A stretch of DNA of 19,795 nucleotides, taken from JBFLVQ01 sp040758525. Lineage in GTDB: Bacteria; Acidobacteriota; Blastocatellia; Chloracidobacteriales; JADJPF01. Under the pieces are notes generated by a model, which was not told the DNA's origin, did no database searches, and saw nothing but the letters and a program-made list of their open reading frames with translations. The stretch spans positions 1 to 19,795 of the forward strand of contig JBFLVQ010000091.1 of assembly GCA_040758525.1 (NCBI GenBank), read 5' to 3'. The position numbers and the translations under genes were made by a program. This document shows, in pieces, positions 1-6,908 of the stretch. Every line of letters starts with the position of its first letter. Position 1 is the stretch's first letter.

Positions 1-52
1 ATGCGTTACCAATTTCGCTTTTAGCTGCTAAGACAGTTTCTGTCGAGATCAT
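1..52 (+). other. probable 3' end of an upstream gene
   Basis: The window opens just before a strong plus-strand terminator, so an upstream plus-strand gene should end here. Two frames close in the right place: one with TAG at 22-24 and one with TAA at 29-31. Too few codons are visible to choose between them or to name the product. The third frame stays open through the terminator to about 120, which makes it unlikely. Confidence 0.3.
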
Positions 53-82
53 AAGGGGAGCGACTGCTCCCCTTTATTTTTC
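53..82 (+). terminator. rho-independent terminator
   Basis: A perfect 9-bp stem (AAGGGGAGC at 53-61, GCTCCCCTT at 66-74) closes a GACT loop and is followed by a T-rich stretch from 73 to 82 with a single A. This is a textbook intrinsic terminator for the gene that ends before position 31. It separates that gene from the protease downstream. Confidence 0.85.
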
Positions 83-96
83 CGCTTTTTTGCTGC

Positions 97-126
97 TTGA
101 CAAATGGCAGGCTAAGGCTTGATTAT
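97..126 (+). promoter_or_regulatory. candidate sigma70-type promoter of the protease gene
   Basis: A consensus -35 hexamer TTGACA lies at 97-102 and GATTAT (4 of 6 matches to TATAAT) at 121-126, with an 18-bp spacer. It sits directly after the upstream terminator and about 75 bp before the protease start, which is the expected place. The -10 is only moderate. Confidence 0.4.
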
Positions 127-199
127 TAGCCATTATTATCTTGGCCAACGCAATTGATGTTGTATTCATCAATGTAGAAATATAAGCAGGAGAAGGATT

Positions 200-1459
200 A
201 TGTTGGTAGCCACTAGCAAGAGGTTGTTAATTGGGCTAATCTTCTGCTGTTTCTCCTGGTTGAGTATTACTGTTGTTAGTGCCGAACCTATCGAGCCTAC
301 CTCTCGCCATATCATTATCGAATTATCTCAAGGAAAACAGATCGAATCAGTATTGCATCGCTATGGCAGCACGTTGGAAGCAAAGATCTGGAATGCTCCT
401 ATCTACCGTATAACCATCCCAACAAATTTTACTGTAGAGAGGTTTGTACGGCGTTTACAGCGGGATAAGGATATTAAACGGGCTTGGCTGGATATACCAC
501 GGTTTCAACTCTCGCCACGTCGTAATGGTGGCAGCGATACTAGTTCAGAACGGCCAGTGATCTTTCGTGAAGGCAAAGATCTATATGAGCGACAACGTGC
601 CTTAACATTGCTCAATGTACAACAGGCACACCGTTTCTCGCGCGGCACGGGCGCATTAGTAGCGATTATTGATACTGGTTGTGATATCAACCATCCATTG
701 TTACGTGGACGTATTTCCAGATTCAGTTATGATTTTGTTGATTTAGATATGATTCCTGATGAGGTGCCCTCCTCTCCTGAGAATAAATACTCTATCTATG
801 GGCATGGCACATTTGTTACTGGGATCATAGCACTAGCCGCACCAGAGGCAGAATTATTGGTGCTGCGTGCTTTTGATGATTCAGGTTGGGCCTCTGATTT
901 CGAGGTTGCTAGCGCCTTGCGTTATGCTTCAGATCATGGGGCAGCAATAATCAATTTAAGTTTTGGTGCTGGTGAGCGAGGTGAATTAGTAGCTGAAGCC
1001 CTGCTTTATGCACAAGCGCGCGGCACACTTATTGTTGTCGCGGCGGGCAATGGCAATATAGAGTTGCCGGTGCCTTTTCCTGCTGCCGAACCACAAGTAC
1101 TAGCAGTGGCGGCAACCGATCTTAATGATGCAAAAGCAAGATTCTCCAATTTTGGCCGTCATATTAGCTATAGTGCGCCTGGTACAAACCTGATCAGTCT
1201 CTATCCTAAAGGTCAATTTGCTGGCTGGAGCGGTACTTCTTTTGCGGCACCTTGGGTCTCTGCTGCGCTTGCCCTACTGTTTGCTGATGAGCCAGATCTT
1301 CCTCTACGTGCGGTAGAGGTTCTTAGAGCTAGTGCGATCAATATCTCGCGACGCAATCCTACTTTCTTAGGTAAATTAGGCACAGGTCGTATCTCTTTTG
1401 GTAATGCCTTACGACGCTTACGCCATTATGAATTCTATCGTACAAAATTTCTCTGGTAG
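200..1459 (+). CDS. secreted subtilisin-like serine protease (peptidase family S8)
   Basis: A 419-residue secreted endopeptidase of the subtilase clan. Residues 1-28 form a signal peptide (basic start, hydrophobic core, cleavage probably after VSA). Residues about 36-100 resemble the N-terminal prodomain of subtilases, which folds the enzyme and is then removed. The catalytic domain covers about 150-400. All active-site elements are present: Asp158 in VAIIDTG, His202 in GHGTFVTG, oxyanion Asn284 in AAGNG, and Ser347 in SGTSFAAP. There is no C-terminal membrane anchor or sorting domain, so the mature enzyme should be released to the periplasm or outside. ATG at 200 has AGGAGAAGG just upstream. 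It appears to be a single-gene unit between the terminator at 53-82 and the sigma operon promoter at 1481. The substrate cannot be told; general protein degradation or maturation of a specific protein are both possible. Confidence 0.92.
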   Translation: MLVATSKRLLIGLIFCCFSWLSITVVSAEPIEPTSRHIIIELSQGKQIESVLHRYGSTLEAKIWNAPIYRITIPTNFTVERFVRRLQRDKDIKRAWLDIPRFQLSPRRNGGSDTSSERPVIFREGKDLYERQRALTLLNVQQAHRFSRGTGALVAIIDTGCDINHPLLRGRISRFSYDFVDLDMIPDEVPSSPENKYSIYGHGTFVTGIIALAAPEAELLVLRAFDDSGWASDFEVASALRYASDHGAAIINLSFGAGERGELVAEALLYAQARGTLIVVAAGNGNIELPVPFPAAEPQVLAVAATDLNDAKARFSNFGRHISYSAPGTNLISLYPKGQFAGWSGTSFAAPWVSAALALLFADEPDLPLRAVEVLRASAINISRRNPTFLGKLGTGRISFGNALRRLRHYEFYRTKFLW

Positions 1460-1480
1460 AACTAGCTTTAATTACCGTGA

Positions 1481-1509
1481 TTGGCAACCTGCGATGGTAC
1501 TGCTATAAT
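1481..1509 (+). promoter_or_regulatory. strong extended -10 promoter of the sigma/anti-sigma operon
   Basis: TTGGCA (5 of 6) at 1481-1486, a 17-bp spacer, then perfect TATAAT at 1504-1509, preceded by TGC, so an extended -10 element is also present. Transcription should start near 1516 and give a leader of about 50 bases. It is the best housekeeping-type promoter in the window. It begins only 21 bases after the protease stop, so the sigma operon is probably transcribed independently of the protease. Confidence 0.75.
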
Positions 1510-1565
1510 CAAACCCGATCAGTAATCCGAAGCGAGATTTGTGGCGTAGATATATATAGATAATA

Positions 1566-2168
1566 GTGGAAGCGCAGTGCTTTTTTGCCGATCAACAACA
1601 GGTAGAGACGGCGGGACGCGATCTAATAGAACGAATGGCGCGGCAGGATCAAATTGCCCTCCAGGAATTCTATGAACAGTACCATAAGTTAGCCTTCTCC
1701 TTTGCGTTAAGGATACTTGGGTGTCGTGCTGAAGCCGAAGAGGTGACCTTAGAGGTATTCTGGCAGGTTTGGCAACAGGCCAGTCAGTATAATCAGTCGC
1801 GAGGGAGCGTAAGTGCTTGGCTAATTATGATGACGCGTAGCCGTGCGATTGATCGACGGCGTGCTCGTGAGCGGCGTGATGGCACATTACAGGCTCTTGA
1901 AGTAGATAGTACCAATGAGAGAGCTGGCGATTGCAATTTCGATCCAGAAGAGAGTATCTACTCACTGGAACGGCGCACCGCAGTATTAGATGCGTTGGCA
2001 GAAATGGGCGAAAAACAGCGACAGGTAATTGAACTTGCCTATTTCAATGGATTGAGCCAGAGTGAGATTGCGACTTTACTAGACGAGCCGCTAGGAACGG
2101 TCAAGACGCGTATACGCACTGCCTTGCAAGTATTACGAGAAAAGTTAAAGCGGTATTTGCAACAATGA
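1566..2168 (+). CDS. ECF-type RNA polymerase sigma factor
   Basis: A 200-residue sigma70-family factor of the extracytoplasmic function class, which redirects RNA polymerase core to a small regulon. Sigma region 2 spans about 34-101, with the core-binding helix around 41-70 and a basic DNA-melting/-10 recognition stretch at 91-105. Region 4 spans about 138-190, with the -35 recognising helix-turn-helix at about 163-187 (LSQSEIATLL and GTVKTRIRTAL). Regions 1.1 and 3 are absent, as expected. The start used is GTG, with no good ribosome binding site. The next in-frame ATG, at 1635, would cut into the conserved first helix, so GTG is preferred. The stop overlaps the next start (ATGA), so translation is coupled to the anti-sigma factor. 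The layout resembles the SigK/RskA group. The signal that activates it is unknown. Confidence 0.93.
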   Translation: MEAQCFFADQQQVETAGRDLIERMARQDQIALQEFYEQYHKLAFSFALRILGCRAEAEEVTLEVFWQVWQQASQYNQSRGSVSAWLIMMTRSRAIDRRRARERRDGTLQALEVDSTNERAGDCNFDPEESIYSLERRTAVLDALAEMGEKQRQVIELAYFNGLSQSEIATLLDEPLGTVKTRIRTALQVLREKLKRYLQQ

Positions 2169-2956
2169 AACAGTGCAATTTGAATGCAGAACAGAGAGAG
2201 TGGTTGGCAGACTATCTGCTAGGTGGATTGCCAGCACATGCCACGCGTAAGTTGGAAAGGCATCTTGCCACCTGCTGTCCGCGCTGTGAGAATGAACTGG
2301 CAGAGCTACGTGAGATGATCACAATGCTCGCCTACAGTGCACCCTCTGCCACACCTTCTGAATCTGTTCGCGGTCGTCTCTTTGCCCGTTTAGAACAAGA
2401 GCCGCGTGCTAGTAGCAACCCACCTTTACGATTAATTACCGCTGCACATTCTTGGTACAAATCTCCTCTCGATTGGTTAGTTCGTATTGCTGCCTCATTG
2501 GTGGTACTGATGCTATTGGCTCAGACAGTCTATGTGTTCAACATAAAACAGCGTGCTAGCCAACAGGCTGTACAGATCGCCCAACTTAAGGAGCAGATTA
2601 GTAAGAAACAAGATCTTATCTCTACTATTGGGACAAGTCGGCGACTGATTATTTTAGAAGGTCAATTAATCAAAGCTAGTGGCCGTGCTTTCTGGGATAC
2701 TGATCACAATAATTGGCTCTTCTATATTGAAAAACTTCCTCCTGCACCCAATGGTAAGACCTATCAGCTCTGGTTTATTACTAAACAGCGACCAATCAGT
2801 GGTGGTAGCTTCCAGACCGATGCCAATGGTCGTGCTGAATTGCATCTTAGCGCACCCATTAGTGGCTTGCCGATTATGGCTACAGCCGTATCATTAGAGC
2901 CAGAAGGTGGCAGCACTCAGCCTAAAGGTGTCATCTATCTGCTCGGTCAAGTCTAA
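2165..2956 (+). CDS. membrane anti-sigma factor, RskA-like
   Basis: A 263-residue single-pass membrane protein that should hold the preceding sigma factor inactive at the membrane. The N-terminal cytoplasmic part (about 1-60) looks like a zinc-binding anti-sigma domain: His33, Cys37, Cys38 and Cys41 give an HxxxC plus CxxC pattern, slightly different from the usual HxxxCxxC. One transmembrane helix lies at about 105-127, followed by a short coiled-coil-like stretch (128-150). The extracytoplasmic domain at about 171-260 matches the RskA C-terminal domain (PGKTYQLW-type core: GKTYQLWFI, then AVSLEPEGGS near the end). Its ATG overlaps the sigma stop by four bases. In known systems such proteins are cut by site-1 and site-2 proteases after a signal, but no sensor can be identified here. 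The 3' end overlaps the convergent gene by four bases. Confidence 0.88.
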   Translation: MKQCNLNAEQREWLADYLLGGLPAHATRKLERHLATCCPRCENELAELREMITMLAYSAPSATPSESVRGRLFARLEQEPRASSNPPLRLITAAHSWYKSPLDWLVRIAASLVVLMLLAQTVYVFNIKQRASQQAVQIAQLKEQISKKQDLISTIGTSRRLIILEGQLIKASGRAFWDTDHNNWLFYIEKLPPAPNGKTYQLWFITKQRPISGGSFQTDANGRAELHLSAPISGLPIMATAVSLEPEGGSTQPKGVIYLLGQV

Positions 2957-3405
2957 ATTCCTTTTGTTAATTCTGCCTGAGCAAGCACAATACCTTGATC
3001 TGCAAGTGCCTGCTTAATGATAGGAAAACTCTCATCATCAATAGGCAGATCGATCATAGTAAGAGGAGAATGGCGTCCTTTAATACAGTAGCGGGGACAG
3101 AGAAAACCTTCCTTATAGGTGACACTGTTTATTTCATCCCAACGAATTAGATAAAGAGTTTTACCAAAACAACGCTGGCGAATCCCTTCTTTTGAGATCA
3201 CTAAAGAGAAGCTACGCCCAAGAAGTAGCGTAAAGATGAGCGAGAGTACAAAGATAACCCAAAAGAAATAAGGCGCAAGTCCAAAGAGGCTGAGCAGCAG
3301 CATTGGCATCAATAGCAACAAACCTACCGCAAAACTGTAACGCAAGGGCGGCTTCTCTTTTATTATCAACTGTTGCTGGTTTATAAGATGATCGTGATTT
3401 GCCAT
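2953..3405 (-). CDS. small membrane protein with PH-like C-terminal domain
   Basis: A 150-residue protein of unknown function. Residues about 22-41 and 45-65 form two adjacent hydrophobic helices, so it is a membrane hairpin with both ends on the same side. The soluble part from about 66 to 145 has a beta-rich pattern (FSLVISKEGIRQR, then LIRWDEINSVTY) typical of bacterial PH-like domains found after two membrane helices. The core motif, an SxEGI turn followed by an IxWDEI strand, is clear. It is the last gene of a three-gene minus-strand operon: its ATG follows the CoA-binding protein stop by six bases, and AAGATG serves as a weak ribosome binding site. Its stop overlaps the stop of the convergent anti-sigma gene. 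The function is not recognised. Confidence 0.8.
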   Translation of the reverse strand: MANHDHLINQQQLIIKEKPPLRYSFAVGLLLLMPMLLLSLFGLAPYFFWVIFVLSLIFTLLLGRSFSLVISKEGIRQRCFGKTLYLIRWDEINSVTYKEGFLCPRYCIKGRHSPLTMIDLPIDDESFPIIKQALADQGIVLAQAELTKGI

Positions 3406-3411
3406 ATATTG

Positions 3412-3870
3412 TTACATCTTTCCCAAAAAAGCCATGTGATCAACATACATACAACGATCCATCAGTACCAGCACACCGGCGCGGGCAAGTAGTTCGGCTG
3501 CTTCCATATTGACAATACCGCTCTGCATCCAGAAAGCTTTCGGTTTGATCTCAAGCGCCTCCTGAGCATGTGGTAGCACATTCTCAGAGCGCCGAAAGAC
3601 TTCAACAATATCGACTGATTGTGGGATTGACCGCAAGTCACGGTAACATTTCAAACCCTCAATCTCGCTTAACCCAGGATTGACAGGAATGATCTGATAG
3701 CCATGATCGAGCAGATATTTCGGCACATAATAGGAGGCTTTATAGGTGACATTCTTCATACCTACTACAGCAATGGTGCGAGAATTGACAAGCAACTCTT
3801 TGATCCTAGACTCATCACCATCACCAAGAATATTCTGTTGCCAGTCTGCTGTACTCACAGATTCCTCCAT
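3412..3870 (-). CDS. CoA-binding Rossmann-fold protein (CoA_binding_2, YccU type)
   Basis: A soluble protein of about 150 residues made of a single CoA-binding Rossmann domain, related to the N-terminal domain of succinyl-CoA synthetase alpha. Visible marks are the nucleotide loop IAVVGMKN (33-40), the strand YQIIPVNP (58-65), the FWMQSGI segment (113-119) and the closing DRCMYVDH (138-145), which is characteristic of the YccU group. Such stand-alone proteins bind CoA or acyl-CoA, but their roles are poorly known. ATG at 3870 has no ribosome binding site. The codons right after it contain GGAGG, five bases before an in-frame GTG at 3858, so the true start may be that GTG (148 residues). It lies 17 bases after the secreted protein gene and 6 before the membrane protein gene. 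Confidence 0.88.
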   Translation of the reverse strand: MEESVSTADWQQNILGDGDESRIKELLVNSRTIAVVGMKNVTYKASYYVPKYLLDHGYQIIPVNPGLSEIEGLKCYRDLRSIPQSVDIVEVFRRSENVLPHAQEALEIKPKAFWMQSGIVNMEAAELLARAGVLVLMDRCMYVDHMAFLGKM

Positions 3871-3887
3871 TATAATTTATTGTTCTA

Positions 3888-4427
3888 TTATTCGCCTTCT
3901 TGACTCCTTTTCACAAAGACACGTACCTGTTTCTGACTCTGTGTTGTCTTAGGAGTTATGGTAATGGTTAGAAATTTGCCTTGATCGCTAAGTTCCCAGA
4001 CTTCGCTCTCATCAGTGTCAGGCAGTTGAATCTGGCCAGTAAAACGTTTCTCAGTATCTACCAGTAGGCGGCCACTTGCCTCATCATAGCGGAAACTGCG
4101 TTTAAGCTTTACACCACGCTGATCCAATTTCTCTACAGCGGTGCCATTAATGGGATATAGATCTGGTTCAGATGAGATTGTCTGGCCACGGCCATGTATC
4201 TCAGTTGATACAGCAATGCTATTATCGTCTTTCTGGTTTATGATCAACAAATACTCATCGGTCACTCCAAAGATATCAGGCAGGTTCGAACTCTTTTCCT
4301 TAACCAATAACCAAGTACCAGTGAAATTGGGTCGCTCAGTCGCTGACACTTCTGTAGTGACAAGCAATAGACCGAGGGCAAGTGCAATCAGGAGTGTACC
4401 GCGGCCACAATTGTTAATTGTTCTCAT
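3888..4427 (-). CDS. secreted protein of unknown function (possible lipocalin-like beta barrel)
   Basis: A 179-residue exported protein. Residues 1-29 are a signal peptide, probably cleaved after VSA. The mature part begins with PNFTGTWLL and contains alternating strands such as EYLLIINQ, IAVSTEIHG, GVKLKRSFRY, GRLLVDTEKRF and KFLTITIT. That pattern, with the FTGTW opening, is common in small acidobacterial secreted proteins and suggests a beta barrel of lipocalin type. No enzyme motif and no lipobox are seen. It is the first gene of the minus-strand operon, with a GGAG ribosome binding site nine bases before ATG. No function can be given from sequence. Confidence 0.72.
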   Translation of the reverse strand: MRTINNCGRGTLLIALALGLLLVTTEVSATERPNFTGTWLLVKEKSSNLPDIFGVTDEYLLIINQKDDNSIAVSTEIHGRGQTISSEPDLYPINGTAVEKLDQRGVKLKRSFRYDEASGRLLVDTEKRFTGQIQLPDTDESEVWELSDQGKFLTITITPKTTQSQKQVRVFVKRSQEGE

Positions 4428-4461
4428 ATACTTTGTCTCCGCAGAAAATTAGTAGTGTATT

Positions 4462-4490
4462 ATTTGATGCTACCATAGCCCTGTCTGCAA
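4462..4490 (-). promoter_or_regulatory. weak candidate promoter of the three-gene minus-strand operon
   Basis: On the minus strand, TTGCAG (4 of 6) at 4490-4485 and TCAAAT (4 of 6) at 4467-4462 are separated by 17 bp. The position suits the operon that starts at 4427. The match is modest and other hexamers in this AT-rich gap could serve. Confidence 0.25.
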
Positions 4491-4523
4491 AAATAGTTGA
4501 AACCTCAGGTAGACTAACAGGAG

Positions 4524-4552
4524 CTGAAAACTTTTCTGCAATCGCATAAAAT
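4524..4552 (+). promoter_or_regulatory. candidate promoter giving a near-leaderless exporter mRNA
   Basis: CTGAAA (4 of 6) at 4524-4529, a 17-bp spacer, then TAAAAT (5 of 6) at 4547-4552. Transcription would begin about 4558-4560, only 2-4 bases before the exporter ATG at 4562. The lack of any Shine-Dalgarno sequence before that ATG fits a leaderless mRNA. Confidence 0.4.
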
Positions 4553-4561
4553 AGCCCATCT

Positions 4562-5452
4562 ATGTCAAAAGAGAAGATCTATCTTATCCTAGGTTTTGGT
4601 GTCTTGTGTCTGTCGTCATCATCGATTCTGGTAAAGCAATTAGAAAGCCGTAGCGTGCCTTTATTAGGTGTGGCCTGCTACCGTATGGTATTTGCTGCTC
4701 TCTTGTTAGGTGTACCAGCATTAATATGGCAGCGCAAGGAGCTAGTGAGATTGGATCGCATACAACTATTATCGATAATCGCCAGCAGTATCTTTCTTGC
4801 ACTACACTTTGGCAGTTGGACTGTATCGTTGCAGTACATACCAGTAGCACGCTCCGTACTACTGGTTACTTCTCATCCAATTTTCACAGTGTTAGCCAGT
4901 CGAGTCTTTTTAGGAGAGCGTTTCTCATCTCGTACCCTTGCTGGTGTACTATTTGCTTTTGCTGGTATTTTGGTAATTCTATATGAGTCGATTGGAGCAA
5001 TGCAGGGGCCCAATCTCTCGCTTTGGGGTGATATATTAGCGCTTACCGGAGCAGTGACGATTGTTGGCTATCTGATTATAGGCAAGCGACTGCGTGCAGA
5101 GATCAGCCTGCTCAGTTATACCTCAACGCTCTACACTAGTTGTGCATTGTTACTGCTGCCAGGTGCGCTTGCTCTGGGTGCCTGGCCACAAATGCTGGGC
5201 AGTAATGATTACCTACTTCTTTTCGCTTTAGCATTGGTGCCTACAATCGGCGGTCATACAGTCTTTAATCTATTGCTTAAAGATGTCAGTGCAACACTCA
5301 TTTCCGTCGCATTTCTTGGTGAGCCACTAGGCGCCTCATTGCTGGCCTGGTTGCTGCTTGATCAATTGCCAACTACATACACGATTGCGGGGGGCGTGTT
5401 GGTACTAATGGGGATCTATTTGGTACAGGCACAGCCTAATAGACCACGCTAA
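4562..5452 (+). CDS. EamA/DMT-family membrane transporter
   Basis: A 296-residue integral membrane protein with about ten hydrophobic segments arranged as two EamA repeats (about 5-140 and 150-288), the usual size and layout of drug/metabolite transporter exporters of the RhaT/YdcZ class. The first repeat ends with LFAFAGILVILYES (about 129-142), and the second with the matching GGVLVLMGIYLV (about 277-288). Family members export amino acids, nucleobases or other small metabolites by proton exchange; the substrate cannot be read from sequence. No Shine-Dalgarno sequence precedes ATG 4562, and a promoter lies unusually close. The gene is divergent from the minus-strand operon and is followed by a separate gene about 95 bases later. 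Confidence 0.88.
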   Translation: MSKEKIYLILGFGVLCLSSSSILVKQLESRSVPLLGVACYRMVFAALLLGVPALIWQRKELVRLDRIQLLSIIASSIFLALHFGSWTVSLQYIPVARSVLLVTSHPIFTVLASRVFLGERFSSRTLAGVLFAFAGILVILYESIGAMQGPNLSLWGDILALTGAVTIVGYLIIGKRLRAEISLLSYTSTLYTSCALLLLPGALALGAWPQMLGSNDYLLLFALALVPTIGGHTVFNLLLKDVSATLISVAFLGEPLGASLLAWLLLDQLPTTYTIAGGVLVLMGIYLVQAQPNRPR

Positions 5453-5496
5453 GTATTTAGCAGCCAGTTTTGATATTAGCCGCAATTTGAATAATG

Positions 5497-5505
5497 TGAT
5501 ATAAG
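5497..5505 (+). promoter_or_regulatory. extended -10 element ahead of the Clp-repeat gene
   Basis: TGA followed by TATAAG (5 of 6) at 5500-5505 makes an extended -10. The -35 region (TTAGCC at 5476-5481, 18-bp spacer) is poor, as is common with extended -10 promoters. Transcription would start near 5512, leaving a leader of about 35 bases. Confidence 0.35.
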
Positions 5506-5547
5506 GTTTAATGTTAGGCCCATTAGAGGGTTTTGCCGGAGATTATG

Positions 5548-6342
5548 ATGTCAGATCGTTATACTGAGAAACTTCGTAGAGCTATCTCCTATGCCCGTCA
5601 AGAGGCATTGGCTTTAGCTGCCCAGGCAATTGAACCTGAACATCTACTGCTTGGACTAGTGAAGGAGGATCGAGCTGTTTTCTTGCGTCTATTGGGAGAC
5701 ACAGGAGATCTTTACAGTGAATGGCAACAACAGATAGCAACTCAGCCAGTGGTAAAGATAGCAGGCGCACATACCGATCCAGGACTTTCATTGGTTTCTC
5801 ATAAGATTCTCTCTTATGCTGCAGACGAGGCCGATTTTGTTAAACAGCGCTTTATTAGTACTGAACATCTGCTGCTAGGGCTACTACGTGATTCGCAGAG
5901 CTTAGTAGGACGCCTGTTGCAATTGCGTGGTCTAACACTAATGAAGGTTCGCGAGCAACTACGTAGCACCGATGTTGGTGATGAAGAGACAGCCAAGGTA
6001 GGTCTGGTCAACCGTGTAGGTTTAGCAGTACGGGCTTTTGCAGAGTTACTTTTTAATAAACAGATCATTACACAATCAGAGCATACTGTTTTCACCAACA
6101 TAGAACTCTCTACTGCTGATCAGGTGATTGCTCAATTTCAATCATTGATCAGATTGCTTGTAGAGAAAGGCAGATTAGAACCGGAAGAAGCCACTAAGTT
6201 GCGTAGCAATATCGCCAAGCCAGAGAAGACCAACCAACCGCTACAGATCGGTGAGATTACTGGATTGTTGCATCTATTGTTAGTACGACTGAAGAGTAAG
6301 AATATGCTGACTCAGCAAGAGATAGATCGGGTCTTCACATAA
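5548..6342 (+). CDS. stand-alone Clp N-terminal repeat protein without ATPase domain
   Basis: A 264-residue soluble protein. Two Clp N-terminal repeats are visible: residues about 4-45 (RYTEKLRRAISYARQEA, then EPEHLLLGLV) and about 80-120 (SHKILSYAADEAD, then STEHLLLGLL). In ClpC/ClpA this domain docks substrates and adaptor proteins. No Walker A or B motif follows, so this is not a disaggregase subunit; it may be an adaptor or a decoy docking module. The last 110 residues hold three similar helix-turn-helix hairpins (about 161-182, 191-209, 240-264), each with a hydrophobic helix, a KG/KN-type turn and a T/P-x-x-E helix cap. An upstream in-frame TTG (5533) and ATG (5545) exist. ATG 5548 is preferred because GGAG lies six bases before it and family members start at this point. 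It converges on the lipoprotein gene. Confidence 0.82.
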   Translation: MSDRYTEKLRRAISYARQEALALAAQAIEPEHLLLGLVKEDRAVFLRLLGDTGDLYSEWQQQIATQPVVKIAGAHTDPGLSLVSHKILSYAADEADFVKQRFISTEHLLLGLLRDSQSLVGRLLQLRGLTLMKVREQLRSTDVGDEETAKVGLVNRVGLAVRAFAELLFNKQIITQSEHTVFTNIELSTADQVIAQFQSLIRLLVEKGRLEPEEATKLRSNIAKPEKTNQPLQIGEITGLLHLLLVRLKSKNMLTQQEIDRVFT

Positions 6343-6362
6343 TAGCTATATAACAACTGATT

Positions 6363-6908
6363 TTATTGATTTCTATGCTGAGTGGGGTCTTCTGCCAGCT
6401 CCATCGCCGGTTGCTCTGCAGTTGTGATTGGTACTTCCAGGGTGATACTAGTGCCATTTTCTACAGCGGTGAGAATAATCTTTACTTGGGGTTCGCAACA
6501 GGCAAAGGTACGTTGATCATGGCGATTTCCAGGCAGTGGGCGCATACCACGCTTGCTGTAATAGCTGGCTACTTTTTCAAATGGATCATTGGTTTTAAAT
6601 ATCGCCCAGTGTTTACCGTAACGATATGGATTTATTTTATGTCGATTCTGGGCATAAAGCTCAGAACGGCTAGAGGTTTTTTGTGGTGCAAAGAGCAACA
6701 ATGCTTGTGGGTAGGAGAACTGTTGGATTGTTGTACTAATGCGTTGCCAGTCATCAAGGGACTTCTCAGCCGCTGTATTGATCTGCTTGCCAGTTAGGGT
6801 AAGCGGTCTACCACAACCCGTTAGCGTCATTACTGCCAGCAATATAATTGTCGAAAGAACCGTTTTTCTTATTCCTACCAGATCGGTTTTTCGCATACTC
6901 TTACCCAC
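6363..6908 (-). CDS. putative lipoprotein of unknown function
   Basis: A 181-residue lipoprotein precursor. The N-terminus is basic, then hydrophobic (about 15-30), ending in the lipobox LTGC with Cys32, the site expected for lipidation by Lgt and cleavage by LspA. Residue Gly33 after the cysteine gives no inner-membrane retention signal. The mature part contains FSYPQALLLFAP and a later DPFEKVASYYSKRGM stretch (about 107-121), a pattern seen in acidobacterial secreted proteins where a soluble domain is followed by a helix with paired tyrosines. Two cysteines (CC at about 137-138) sit in the mature domain. The longest reading starts at GTG 6908. An in-frame ATG at 6896 leaves the signal peptide complete and is equally likely. 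It is divergent from the kinase gene. The function is not recognised. Confidence 0.75.
   Translation of the reverse strand: MGKSMRKTDLVGIRKTVLSTIILLAVMTLTGCGRPLTLTGKQINTAAEKSLDDWQRISTTIQQFSYPQALLLFAPQKTSSRSELYAQNRHKINPYRYGKHWAIFKTNDPFEKVASYYSKRGMRPLPGNRHDQRTFACCEPQVKIILTAVENGTSITLEVPITTAEQPAMELAEDPTQHRNQ

Noticed and set aside
200..1459. Protease as a peptide-maturation enzyme of a ribosomal natural product cluster
   Set aside because: No short precursor peptide, cyclase or transporter gene lies nearby. The protease stands alone with its own promoter.
5448..5461. GCTAA-GTAT-TTAGC stem at the end of the exporter gene as a terminator
   Set aside because: The stem has five mostly A-T pairs, overlaps the stop codon, and the T-run comes several bases later, so it is too weak to call.
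5548..6342. Clp-repeat protein as a truncated ClpC pseudogene
   Set aside because: The frame is intact, the C-terminal part is well-formed and different from ClpC, and no ATPase remnants follow before the convergent gene.
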